Source: an uncultured Bellilinea sp.
GTDB lineage: Bacteria > Chloroflexota > Anaerolineae > Anaerolineales > Anaerolineaceae
Assembly: GCA_938040735.1 (NCBI GenBank)
Contig: CALHYE010000016.1
Coordinates: 1 to 52,260 of the forward strand
DNA: 52,260 nucleotides
Reading direction: 5' to 3'
Made by a program: the position numbers and the translations under genes. The notes under the pieces are model-generated. The model worked only from the letters and a program-made list of their open reading frames with translations. It ran no database searches and was not told the DNA's origin. Every line of letters begins with the position of its first letter. Position 1 is the first letter of the stretch. Positions 40,962 through 48,679 of this stretch are shown here, in pieces.

Positions 40962-41687
40962 ATGACGGTAAATGTTTCGGCAGGTTTGGCCTTTTTAGCG
41001 GGACTGGCTTCCTTTCTCTCCCCTTGTGTTTTTGCATTAATTCCAGCCTATATTGGGTATCTAAGCGGCCGTTCGGTGGCTGCAGCCCAAACCAATATTG
41101 GGCGGGTGAACACGCTCAATACATTTTTTCATGGGATTGCCTTTATTCTTGGTTTTAGTGCCGTGTTCTTGACACTTGGCCTGACGATGTCGGCAGTGGG
41201 GAGTTTATTGTATGACTTTCGCTCAGTGTTGGCTAAATTGGGCGGGATCATTGTGATCATTTTTGGACTTCACCTGACCGGCTTGCTGCGCTTGAGCTTT
41301 CTGGAATATGATCTACGTCCGCAGACCAAAATTCACCAAAATCGCAGTCTGCTTTCTTCTGCTTTATTGGGGGTTACCTTCTCTGCCGGCTGGTCGCCAT
41401 GTATCGGACCGGTTTTGGGGATGATCCTTACCCTTGCAATTAACAGCGGTTCGGTAAATCAGGGTTTAGTTTTGTTAAGTTTTTATTCGGCTGGTCTGGC
41501 TGTGCCGTTTCTTCTGGCAGCATTGGGAATCGGCTGGGTGACTAACTTGATTCGCAAGCATGGAAAAGCAATGTTTTATATTGAAAAAGCCATGGGGGCG
41601 CTGATGATCATCGTTGGCGTTATGTTGTTTTTGGGTGTCTTTAATCAGTTAGCCCAATTTGGCACCTTTATTGATTTGGGGCTTTGA
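40962..41687 (+). CDS. ccdA: Cytochrome c biogenesis/thiol-disulfide transmembrane protein CcdA
   Basis: A 241-residue, six-TM protein that carries electrons from cytoplasmic thioredoxin to extracytoplasmic thiol proteins. The two redox cysteines are C22 (FLSPCVFALIP) and C147 (WSPCIGPVLG), in the first helices of each half. The ATG at 40962 follows GGAGAGG; a TTG 3 bases upstream is an alternative. It is directly followed by a TlpA/ResA-type thioredoxin, its usual partner. Confidence 0.93.
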   Translation: MTVNVSAGLAFLAGLASFLSPCVFALIPAYIGYLSGRSVAAAQTNIGRVNTLNTFFHGIAFILGFSAVFLTLGLTMSAVGSLLYDFRSVLAKLGGIIVIIFGLHLTGLLRLSFLEYDLRPQTKIHQNRSLLSSALLGVTFSAGWSPCIGPVLGMILTLAINSGSVNQGLVLLSFYSAGLAVPFLLAALGIGWVTNLIRKHGKAMFYIEKAMGALMIIVGVMLFLGVFNQLAQFGTFIDLGL

Positions 41688-41698
41688 GGCAAAGCGAG

Positions 41699-42235
41699 GT
41701 GAACCGGAAGACAGCAGTCTTGCTTTTGGGCGGTTTGGTTTTTGGTGGTTTGGTTGGGATGCTCATTTTTTGGGGTGGAAATCAACCCCTAACTGCTCAA
41801 CGGGAAAGACAAATTCCGCAATCCGGTCAACGCTTTCCGGATTTTACGCTTGAAACTCTGGATGGAGAAAAACTAACTTTTTCGGAATTTGTCGGGAAGC
41901 CGATTGTGTTGAATTTTTGGGCAACCTGGTGCGATCCCTGCAAAGCCGAAATGCCGCTTTTTGAGACAATTTACCGCCAAAACTCAGGGGTTGTGGTGTT
42001 AGGTGTCAACTATAACGAACCCGCAATTATCATTCGTCGTTTTGTTGAAGAGCGCGAGATCACTTTCCCTATCCTGCTGGATGCCGATGGTAAAATAGCC
42101 GAAAAATTTCAGGTTTTCGGTTTTCCAACCACCTATTTTGTGGATCGGGAGGGTATCTTGAGAGGCATGCATGTTGGACAATTGGATGAGGGACTGCTCT
42201 CCTCCTATTTAGAAAAGATTGGAGCAGTCCCATGA
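41699..42235 (+). CDS. TlpA/ResA-like membrane-anchored thioredoxin
   Basis: A 178-residue protein with one N-terminal TM anchor (about 6-26) and a TlpA-type thioredoxin domain. The active site is C78-DP-C81 (ATWCDPCKAEMP), and the cis-proline region reads FGFPTTYFVD. It reduces disulfides outside the membrane, fed by CcdA. A GTG at 41699 is chosen because TGAGG lies about 9 bases upstream; the frame opens at a TTG at 41684 that overlaps the ccdA stop. Its own stop overlaps the next start by 4 bases. Confidence 0.9.
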   Translation: MNRKTAVLLLGGLVFGGLVGMLIFWGGNQPLTAQRERQIPQSGQRFPDFTLETLDGEKLTFSEFVGKPIVLNFWATWCDPCKAEMPLFETIYRQNSGVVVLGVNYNEPAIIIRRFVEEREITFPILLDADGKIAEKFQVFGFPTTYFVDREGILRGMHVGQLDEGLLSSYLEKIGAVP

Positions 42236-43248
42236 TGGTGGTTACGGTATTTGTAAAGCAGGGCGACCCGGCCGCAGAAAAGGTCGTGGCATTGTTAAAC
42301 CGCTTGAGAGATGAATATCCTCATCAGCTGGCTGTGGTTAGCATTGATCAAGATGAAGGCTTGAGGGCAGCCTATGAAAAAGACTCCCCAGTTGTTCAGG
42401 CAGGGCCTTATCGGCTCGGTTCGCCCTTTAGTGAACAAGAATTACGAGTAACGCTGGGGGCGGCGATGGATCGCGCCAGACATCTTAATGCGGTGGGCGA
42501 CGAGGGTTACTCAAGACGCATTCAACGAGGCAGACAAGTCAACACCGCCGATCGGATTTCGTTGTGGTTGAGCAACCGCTATATGCTTTTGATTAATTTT
42601 TTTATTTTTCTTTATGTCGGTTTGCCGTTTCTTGCTCCACTGCTGGCTTTGAATGGGATGAAAGCGCCAGCGAAGGCGCTTTACACGATTTATAGTCCCT
42701 TGTGTCATCAATTGACTTTTCGCTCGTGGTTTCTTTTTGGAATGCAGCCTTATTATCCGCGCAGTCTTGCCGAAGTGCAAACGATGGCTTCTTATGAGCA
42801 GTTGTTCAATGTCTCGCCGGCGGATTTGGCGTTTGCCCGCCAGTTTACAGGCATGGAAGAGATTGGATATGGGGCTGGGAGGATCGGATACAAAGTTGCC
42901 CTTTGCCAGCGAGATGTCGCTATATATGGTTCTTTACTCGCATTTGGTTTGATATTTTCGCTCACCGGCAGGAAAATCAGGTCTTTGCCGTGGTACCTTT
43001 GGATTATTTTCGGTTTGGCGCCGATTGGGATTGATGGTTTTTCTCAATTGCCCAGTCTGTTGTCCTTTCTGTCTGAGTTACCGGTAATTCGCGAGAGTAC
43101 GCCCGTCCTCAGAACAATAACCGGTGTCCTTTTTGGAGGCACGACTGGCTGGTATCTCTTCCCGATGATTGAAGAGAGTATGCGGGAAACAAGGGCATTA
43201 TTAACCCAAAAACAATCCGTAGTCGCTCAAATTAAACCGCAAGGGTAA
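42232..43248 (+). CDS. Degenerate glutaredoxin-like domain fused to DUF2085 membrane domain
   Basis: A 338-residue protein. The first ~80 residues look like a glutaredoxin/thioredoxin-fold strand-helix pattern (VVTVFVKQGDPAAEKVVALLNRL) in which the CxxC is replaced by KQGDPA. After a polar linker, residues about 115-315 form a four- to five-TM DUF2085 region with the characteristic YSPLCHQLTFRSWF and YKVALCQRDVAIY cysteines. DUF2085 has no known function. It overlaps tlpA by 4 bases and follows ccdA, so a role in membrane thiol chemistry is plausible; this is inference. GGAG lies 7 bases before the ATG. Confidence 0.82.
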   Translation: MMVVTVFVKQGDPAAEKVVALLNRLRDEYPHQLAVVSIDQDEGLRAAYEKDSPVVQAGPYRLGSPFSEQELRVTLGAAMDRARHLNAVGDEGYSRRIQRGRQVNTADRISLWLSNRYMLLINFFIFLYVGLPFLAPLLALNGMKAPAKALYTIYSPLCHQLTFRSWFLFGMQPYYPRSLAEVQTMASYEQLFNVSPADLAFARQFTGMEEIGYGAGRIGYKVALCQRDVAIYGSLLAFGLIFSLTGRKIRSLPWYLWIIFGLAPIGIDGFSQLPSLLSFLSELPVIRESTPVLRTITGVLFGGTTGWYLFPMIEESMRETRALLTQKQSVVAQIKPQG

Positions 43249-43255
43249 AGCCAAA

Positions 43256-44041
43256 ATGCCTTATATGGAAATCAACGGCTTAGAGTTTTACCGATTTGAT
43301 TTACTGGGGGATGAGGTTATTCAGGCGGTGTTTACCCGAAAAGGGGGGGTAAGTCCGAAACCATGGGCAACCTTAAATTTAGGCGGGACAGTGGGAGACA
43401 GCCGCGAGAATGTGATTGAAAACCGCCGGCGTATCTTTGAAGCATTGGGAATTGAAGTTGCTTCCATTTTTGATGTGTGGCAGGTTCATTCTGACAGGGT
43501 GCTGTTTTCGGATAAACCGCGTCCCCTTGACCAACCACACGAAAAGGCCGATGCCATCGTAACCAATAATCCTTCGGTCACTTTGTTTATGCGGTTTGCT
43601 GACTGCGTACCCGTTTTATTGTATGATCCTGTTCATCAGGTAATCGGTTTAATTCATGCTGGTTGGAAAGGTACCGTACAGAAAATCGCTTCCAAAACGG
43701 TTCGGTTTATGATGGAAAATTACGGTACAAAGCCGGGTGATATTCTGGCCGGGATTGGGCCTTCGATTGGTGTTGATCATTACATTATTCGGGAAGATGT
43801 CGCCAGAGAAGTCCAAGAATCCTTTGGTGAGAAGGCTGGGCAGATTCTTCAGGCAACCAATGGCGTTATTCATTTTGATTTATGGTCGGCGAATGAAATC
43901 CTATTACGGGAAGTTGGGGTAAAATCCATTCAAGTTGCCCAGCAATGTACCGCATGTGACCTTGAGCGATGGTTTTCTCATCGGGCCGAGCAGGGCAACA
44001 CCGGCCGATTTGCAGCCTTAATCAAATTAAAACCGACATAA
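43256..44041 (+). CDS. pgeF: Multicopper-like purine nucleosidase/peptidoglycan-editing factor PgeF
   Basis: A 261-residue protein of the YfiH/laccase-domain family, variously described as peptidoglycan-editing factor, polyphenol oxidase or purine nucleoside phosphorylase. The zinc/active-site residues are H78 (QVHSD), C117 (ADCVPVLLYDP) and H134 (HAGWKGT). AAGGG lies about 10 bases before the ATG. It is 7 bases after the DUF2085 gene and 16 before yggS, a neighbour it has in many bacteria. Confidence 0.93.
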   Translation: MPYMEINGLEFYRFDLLGDEVIQAVFTRKGGVSPKPWATLNLGGTVGDSRENVIENRRRIFEALGIEVASIFDVWQVHSDRVLFSDKPRPLDQPHEKADAIVTNNPSVTLFMRFADCVPVLLYDPVHQVIGLIHAGWKGTVQKIASKTVRFMMENYGTKPGDILAGIGPSIGVDHYIIREDVAREVQESFGEKAGQILQATNGVIHFDLWSANEILLREVGVKSIQVAQQCTACDLERWFSHRAEQGNTGRFAALIKLKPT

Positions 44042-44057
44042 GGAATGAGCCGGCAAA

Positions 44058-44792
44058 ATGCCATTAAGTGTTGAGGAAATTCGAATCAACTACCTGCGGG
44101 TGCAGGAAGAAATCCAACGAACGGCTTTGAAGTGCGGCCGAAAACCGGAAGAAATTCGGGTTGTTGTTGTTTCCAAGAGCCAACCGCTCGAAGTGATTGA
44201 GGCTGCTATAAAAGCGGGCATCCGAAGTTTTGGCGAAAATTATCCAGAGGAAGCGGTTGATAAAATCAATGCTTTCCGGCAAATTGAAAGTATAGAATGG
44301 CACATGATTGGACACCTGCAAAGCCGAAAAGCAAAACTGGTAGCCGATTATTTTAACTGGATGCATTCTTTGGACAGCCTGCGGATTGCTGAAAAGATGG
44401 AAGGACTGCTGGCGGAGCGGAACAAACACTTGAAAGTTTTATTGGAGTTCAATGTAGGGGGTGAGGTCTCTAAGTTTGGTTGGCCGGCCAGCGACCAAAA
44501 CCACTGGGCTGAATTGATTCCCGAAATTGAACAAATCCAAAGATATCCACACCTGCAGATCTGTGGTTTGATGACTATGCCCCCTCTGACCGCTACCTTG
44601 CAAGAAGCGCAGGGATATTTTCGTAAACTGCGAAAATTGCGTGATTTTTTGCAAGAGAGGTTGCCTTCGCTAAATCTGCATGAGTTATCGATGGGTACCA
44701 GCGCTGATTACCCGGCTGCAATCATCGAAGGGGCTACCATGGTAAGAATTGGTCAGGCAATTTTAGGGCCAAGAGATTATTCGAAAGGTTGA
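44058..44792 (+). CDS. yggS: PLP homeostasis protein YggS/YlmE
   Basis: A 244-residue fold-type III PLP-binding protein without known catalysis, which helps balance vitamin B6 and amino-acid pools. K40 (VVVSKSQP) binds PLP; FGENYPEEAVDKI, WHMIGHLQSRKAK, GLMTMPP and LSMGTSADYPAAIIEGATMVRIG are diagnostic blocks. It is followed 3 bases later by yggT, a conserved arrangement. Confidence 0.95.
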   Translation: MPLSVEEIRINYLRVQEEIQRTALKCGRKPEEIRVVVVSKSQPLEVIEAAIKAGIRSFGENYPEEAVDKINAFRQIESIEWHMIGHLQSRKAKLVADYFNWMHSLDSLRIAEKMEGLLAERNKHLKVLLEFNVGGEVSKFGWPASDQNHWAELIPEIEQIQRYPHLQICGLMTMPPLTATLQEAQGYFRKLRKLRDFLQERLPSLNLHELSMGTSADYPAAIIEGATMVRIGQAILGPRDYSKG

Positions 44793-44795
44793 ACC

Positions 44796-45059
44796 ATGAT
44801 TGATCTATTAATTTCATTGATTCAAGCATTAGGCAGTGTCTTGTTTATCGTTGTAATTGTCAGCGTTGTGCTTTCCTACTTTATGTCGCCATACCACCCG
44901 ATTCGTGCAAATCTCGACCGTATCGTTGACCCACTCCTAAGGCCGATCCGTCGGGTTGTCCCTCCGTTGGGGATGATTGATTTCAGTCCGCTGGTATTGA
45001 TTATTTTGATTCAGGTGGTACAAACTTTATTGATTTCCCTGCTGGCTTCTTTGAGGTAG
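44796..45059 (+). CDS. yggT: YggT-family membrane protein
   Basis: An 87-residue protein with two hydrophobic helices (about 3-28 and 62-84) joined by the conserved loop PYHPIRANLDRIVDPLLRPIRRVVPPLGMIDFSP. The family is linked to membrane osmotic protection and, in Gram-positives, to septum/division loci beside yggS. It lies between yggS and the DUF167 gene. Confidence 0.92.
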   Translation: MIDLLISLIQALGSVLFIVVIVSVVLSYFMSPYHPIRANLDRIVDPLLRPIRRVVPPLGMIDFSPLVLIILIQVVQTLLISLLASLR

Positions 45060-45063
45060 TGCC

Positions 45064-45387
45064 ATGGCTAATTCAAAAAAACATCGCTTTCATAATGCCA
45101 AATCCGGCTGCGCTATTACGGTGAGCTTACATTTGAACTCAAAAGATAACAAAATCGAGAAAGTTTTACCGGATGGTACGCTGCAAATCGGATTGGTCAA
45201 TCCAATGAGTGATCCTGAAGTTGACACGGCTTTGATTAAGTATTTATCCGAATTATTTAATGTGCCCATCCATCGCTTTGAAATCATTGGCGCAAAAAAT
45301 TCCACCAATAAATTGATTAGCATCATTGGGTTAAGCGTGGATCAAGTTCAGCAAGTTGTAGGAAGGGTTGTGAAAATTCCTTCTTGA
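45064..45387 (+). CDS. yggU: DUF167 (YggU) family protein
   Basis: A 107-residue protein of the small alpha/beta DUF167 fold. The core reads ITVSLHLNSKDNKIEKVLPDGTLQIGLVNP, then DTALIKYLSELFNVPIHRFEIIGAKNSTNKLISI, matching the family VxPxAxxxxI and KxLxxxLxVxxSxVxIxxGxxSRxK pattern with divergence. Function unknown. GAGGTAG overlaps the end of yggT as ribosome site. It is the last gene of the run and lies 6 bases from the convergent NACHT gene. Confidence 0.88.
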   Translation: MANSKKHRFHNAKSGCAITVSLHLNSKDNKIEKVLPDGTLQIGLVNPMSDPEVDTALIKYLSELFNVPIHRFEIIGAKNSTNKLISIIGLSVDQVQQVVGRVVKIPS

Positions 45388-45393
45388 TGCGGC

Positions 45394-47880
45394 TCAGTTA
45401 TCACAGATGGACATAAACCAGAGGGCGTAATTGGCGGTATCCCGCAACTCAATTTGATGAGAATACAATAAGGGATACAGCTGGGAGATTACAGAGTCTT
45501 GACGATGATGCCTTAGAAACCATAAGGCAGCAATTTTTTCGTCTTCACTTCCGTTTGCTAATGCGTCCAAAAGCAAAGGGATGGCAGGATCGCCCTTGGA
45601 AATCCCCACCCCTCGCTTGGCGGCAAATGCAATCAGCCAAGCAGTATCTGCAGGCTCCTTCTGGAGGGATGGGAGATAAGGATTGGCTTTTTGGCGGTTT
45701 TCCAGCGCTTGACCGGCAGCATTGCGCACGACCCATTGACCGTCTTCCACTGCAATTTTTTCCAATAAATCAACCACCCATTGGCTTTGAATCAAGGACA
45801 AGCCAAAAACGGCTGACCGCCTGACCAGCAAATCCTCCGACTCGGTTAATTCCTTTAGGCGGGCGTGACCCTTGCGGGTGTCCAAGGTCAACGTTTCTGC
45901 TGCTGCTAAGCGAAGCGTTTCATCTGCAAAATGAATGCAATCGAGGATTGCTTTTTCAGCATCCGGATTTTCAAAGCAGGCTAGTGAAAAACAGGCTGCA
46001 ATACGCGTTTCAGGTTGTTCATCATTCAATAATGAGATTAAGTTCGGGATCGTTTTGCTGTCTTGTAAGGCTCCACATCCTAAAGCGCCTATTGATCGAA
46101 TTGTTGGGGAAGAATTATCCAGGTATTGTTTGAATAACATTGTCAGGGCTGTATCGTTAGAGGATACACAACCTGCTAAAATACGCACTCGCAGCGGGTA
46201 GGGCAGCATTTCATTTTGGAGAAAAGGAATGCTTTTTCTTAACACCAATGATCTTGATGGATGATTGGAAGGTGTGTCCTTAATCCACCGCAGACTGTTA
46301 ATCAGGTTGGTATAGAAAGGAGACTCATCGCGTTGAAGGTAAGTATCCAGCCAATTGTCTGGCTGTAATATGGTTAAGTAGTGATAGTATTCCTCTTCGA
46401 TGGATGAGTATAGCCGCATGGGTAGTGAGATCTGGCTGGATTGAGTTTGAATGGCTGCAAGATAACCTGTCCAAATCGGCGAGGAAAAACTTAGCCGGTC
46501 TCCCTGGTGTTCCGTGAGAATTCCTGCCTCAAGCAAAATAGATAATATCCGACCGCCCGAGGTTACCGATTTGGGGGCCATCTCTTTCTGGAGAGAAGCG
46601 GGATTTGCGATTTTATCTTCTTCGATCAGTTTGGCTTCTTCCTCTCGATCTAAACGAACGCTAGAAAGCGATTTTTCGGCATCGGCATAATCCAAACAGG
46701 CCGATTGCTGCTGAATCATGGCTGTGGCGAGGACGCTCATTGCAGCAATTGGCACTCGATAGTGAGTCAACCGGGTAAGATACGCTGGGATGGCAGAATA
46801 TTCTTCAATCCCTTGCTGGTCGCCGGCAAAAGCCCCCCAAACCTTAAGCGTCCATTGCAGGGGTGTCCAATAAAGCGGATCGTAACCGAGCCAATGGGTG
46901 ACCAGCAAATTGTCTAAAATTTCCAAATTCTGTTGTTGGGAGGCGGTTACTCCAATCAGGTTATTCCACAATATTCCCCAGCGATTGATAAAATCCGTTA
47001 ATTGGTCTCTCGTCCAGCCGGCCAATACAAAAGGTTCGAAAGAAAGGCGGTTTAACCCGTCAAGATATTGATTATTCGCTGCTACCACGAATCGAATGGA
47101 TGGGTACTGAGATATTAATTCTCTTATGAAGGATTGAACAGCAAGGAATTGATCTTTGTTTAATTCGTCAAGATCATCGAAAATACAAATCACCCTTCCT
47201 TCATGGAAGATGTTACGAATAAAGCCCGGAATCTGGGGTAAGGCAGTTACCGGGGCGGATGATGAAAGGGCTTTGATGATCGGTTCCAACACATCTTTTT
47301 TAGGGGTAGTTTGGTACTCAAGATCATGGATGTGAAGATAAACCGGAAAATAATCTGCCCATTTTCCGGCTTGTTTGTCCTGACGGGCAATTCGTGAAGC
47401 CATAAATGCCAGAGCGGTTGATTTGCCTGAGCCGGCTGCTCCAAGCAGAGCCAGATAACTGCCTCCTTGCAGAGCTTCAAAAAGGGTTAAGCGCGGCCAG
47501 CCAAAACGGGTTGCAAATTCGGGAAATTCGGGCAAGAAAGGCAGGATATGGGAGGTGTACCGTTCGACTGAAACCGGAGTTTGCGGGTCAGTTTGGGGAG
47601 GTGGCGCGAGCAAATGGGGTTCAACCACAATTTCGTCCAGCGAAAATAAAGAAGCGCCCAGATGGTTTCGTTGAGCTCTCCGAAGGGCATCCTGTCTGAG
47701 CGCGCTTTCTACGCCCGACATCCTTTTTCTGCGGTTGGCTTCAGCGATTTGCTGGATAGTCTGGCGGATGAAGGGGAACCCTTTCCACAACCGGTTGATT
47801 AACAACCAGAAAAGCGTACCGCCAATGAAGCCCAGCCAGAAGGAAAAGCGATCCAGCGCAATGTTATCCAGTCCAAACAT
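45394..47880 (-). CDS. Membrane-anchored NACHT/STAND ATPase with HEAT repeats
   Basis: An 828-residue protein. An N-terminal hydrophobic helix (about 13-30) probably anchors it. The NTPase domain has Walker A GAAGSGKST (147-155) and the NACHT-type Walker B IFDDLDEL (233-240). A helical region follows, and the last ~250 residues (from about 560) hold tandem HEAT repeats (SIGALGCGALQDSKTIPNLISLL, AACFSLACFENPDAEKAIL, AAETLTLD, SAVFGLSLIQ, AAGQALENR, AALWFLRHH). STAND proteins of this shape act as ligand-triggered switches in signalling, death or antiphage defence; no effector domain is evident here. GGATAAAG precedes the ATG. It lies 6 bases downstream of the coiled-coil gene. Confidence 0.87.
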   Translation of the reverse strand: MFGLDNIALDRFSFWLGFIGGTLFWLLINRLWKGFPFIRQTIQQIAEANRRKRMSGVESALRQDALRRAQRNHLGASLFSLDEIVVEPHLLAPPPQTDPQTPVSVERYTSHILPFLPEFPEFATRFGWPRLTLFEALQGGSYLALLGAAGSGKSTALAFMASRIARQDKQAGKWADYFPVYLHIHDLEYQTTPKKDVLEPIIKALSSSAPVTALPQIPGFIRNIFHEGRVICIFDDLDELNKDQFLAVQSFIRELISQYPSIRFVVAANNQYLDGLNRLSFEPFVLAGWTRDQLTDFINRWGILWNNLIGVTASQQQNLEILDNLLVTHWLGYDPLYWTPLQWTLKVWGAFAGDQQGIEEYSAIPAYLTRLTHYRVPIAAMSVLATAMIQQQSACLDYADAEKSLSSVRLDREEEAKLIEEDKIANPASLQKEMAPKSVTSGGRILSILLEAGILTEHQGDRLSFSSPIWTGYLAAIQTQSSQISLPMRLYSSIEEEYYHYLTILQPDNWLDTYLQRDESPFYTNLINSLRWIKDTPSNHPSRSLVLRKSIPFLQNEMLPYPLRVRILAGCVSSNDTALTMLFKQYLDNSSPTIRSIGALGCGALQDSKTIPNLISLLNDEQPETRIAACFSLACFENPDAEKAILDCIHFADETLRLAAAETLTLDTRKGHARLKELTESEDLLVRRSAVFGLSLIQSQWVVDLLEKIAVEDGQWVVRNAAGQALENRQKANPYLPSLQKEPADTAWLIAFAAKRGVGISKGDPAIPLLLDALANGSEDEKIAALWFLRHHRQDSVISQLYPLLYSHQIELRDTANYALWFMSICDN

Positions 47881-47886
47881 GATACT

Positions 47887-48588
47887 TTATCCTGCGTAGA
47901 TAATTCTGCCGCAAGAAGGGCAGTAAAAAATGGTAGAGGGGGATCGGGCAGACTGGCATTGAGCGGGAGTAAGACCTGCACCACAAGCGCTACAGGAAGA
48001 ATCTTCAACCGACGCCACAGCAATCCCTTGTTTTTTCTGGCGTAATTTTTCGTATTCAGCAAGTATATGGGGGGATATTTGGGAAATGATCGCCTGTTTT
48101 TCGATCATCAACCTTTGTTGATCATTTTCCAGGCGAGTTTTTTCACCCATTAAGCCGGCTTGGCTTTGGGATACTTCGGCTTCAACCTGTAAAAGAAATT
48201 TTTGCATCTGGTCATATTCATTCTTTGCCTCTTCCAATTGGATCATGATTTCGATCTGCTGATCCTCCAGCCCAGCAATACTGCGTTTGAGGAAAGCCAC
48301 TTCGTTTTGCAAATCTTGTAATTCTTTGGGGACTTTAATTCTTCCGGAATAAAGATTGGCTTCACTCTGTTCCAGTTTCAGCCGACGGTTTTCGACCTCA
48401 TGTTCAATCTTTCTTAATTCTCGTTGGATTTGGCTTAATTTTTCTCCAGCTTGATGATGTTGCTCTCTGGCGTTTTGTAGGCGGGCGTCATTCTCAATCT
48501 CTAGCAAGATTGAGTTGATCCGCTGCTGAATTTGATCCAGCCGAGTATCTACCTTTTGTAATTGAAACAAATGAAAGGATTGGCTCAT
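47887..48588 (-). CDS. Coiled-coil protein with C4 zinc ribbon (DUF164/CT398-like)
   Basis: A 233-residue protein. A long coiled coil covers about 5-175 (heptads around QLQKVDTRLDQIQQRINSIL and later), followed by a C4 zinc ribbon (CSACG and CPSCGRIIY). The architecture is that of the C4-type zinc-ribbon family including CT398 and HP0958/FlgZ, chaperone- or nucleic-acid-related proteins. The exact function is unknown. It is the upstream member of a two-gene minus-strand unit with the NACHT ATPase. Confidence 0.9.
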   Translation of the reverse strand: MSQSFHLFQLQKVDTRLDQIQQRINSILLEIENDARLQNAREQHHQAGEKLSQIQRELRKIEHEVENRRLKLEQSEANLYSGRIKVPKELQDLQNEVAFLKRSIAGLEDQQIEIMIQLEEAKNEYDQMQKFLLQVEAEVSQSQAGLMGEKTRLENDQQRLMIEKQAIISQISPHILAEYEKLRQKKQGIAVASVEDSSCSACGAGLTPAQCQSARSPSTIFYCPSCGRIIYAG

Positions 48589-48633
48589 AAAATTGTTTGA
48601 ATGCCGGTGTCAAATTAGACTGTCCTTTTTGAA

Positions 48634-48662
48634 TTGCAGGGACATTTCTTCTCAAGTATACT
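48634..48662 (+). promoter_or_regulatory. Possible promoter of the 48680 membrane protein
   Basis: TTGCAG (48634-48639) and TATACT (48657-48662) are 17 bases apart, placing a start point about 11 bases before the ATG at 48680. Confidence 0.45.
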
Positions 48663-48679
48663 TCAATTCGAATTCTCTT

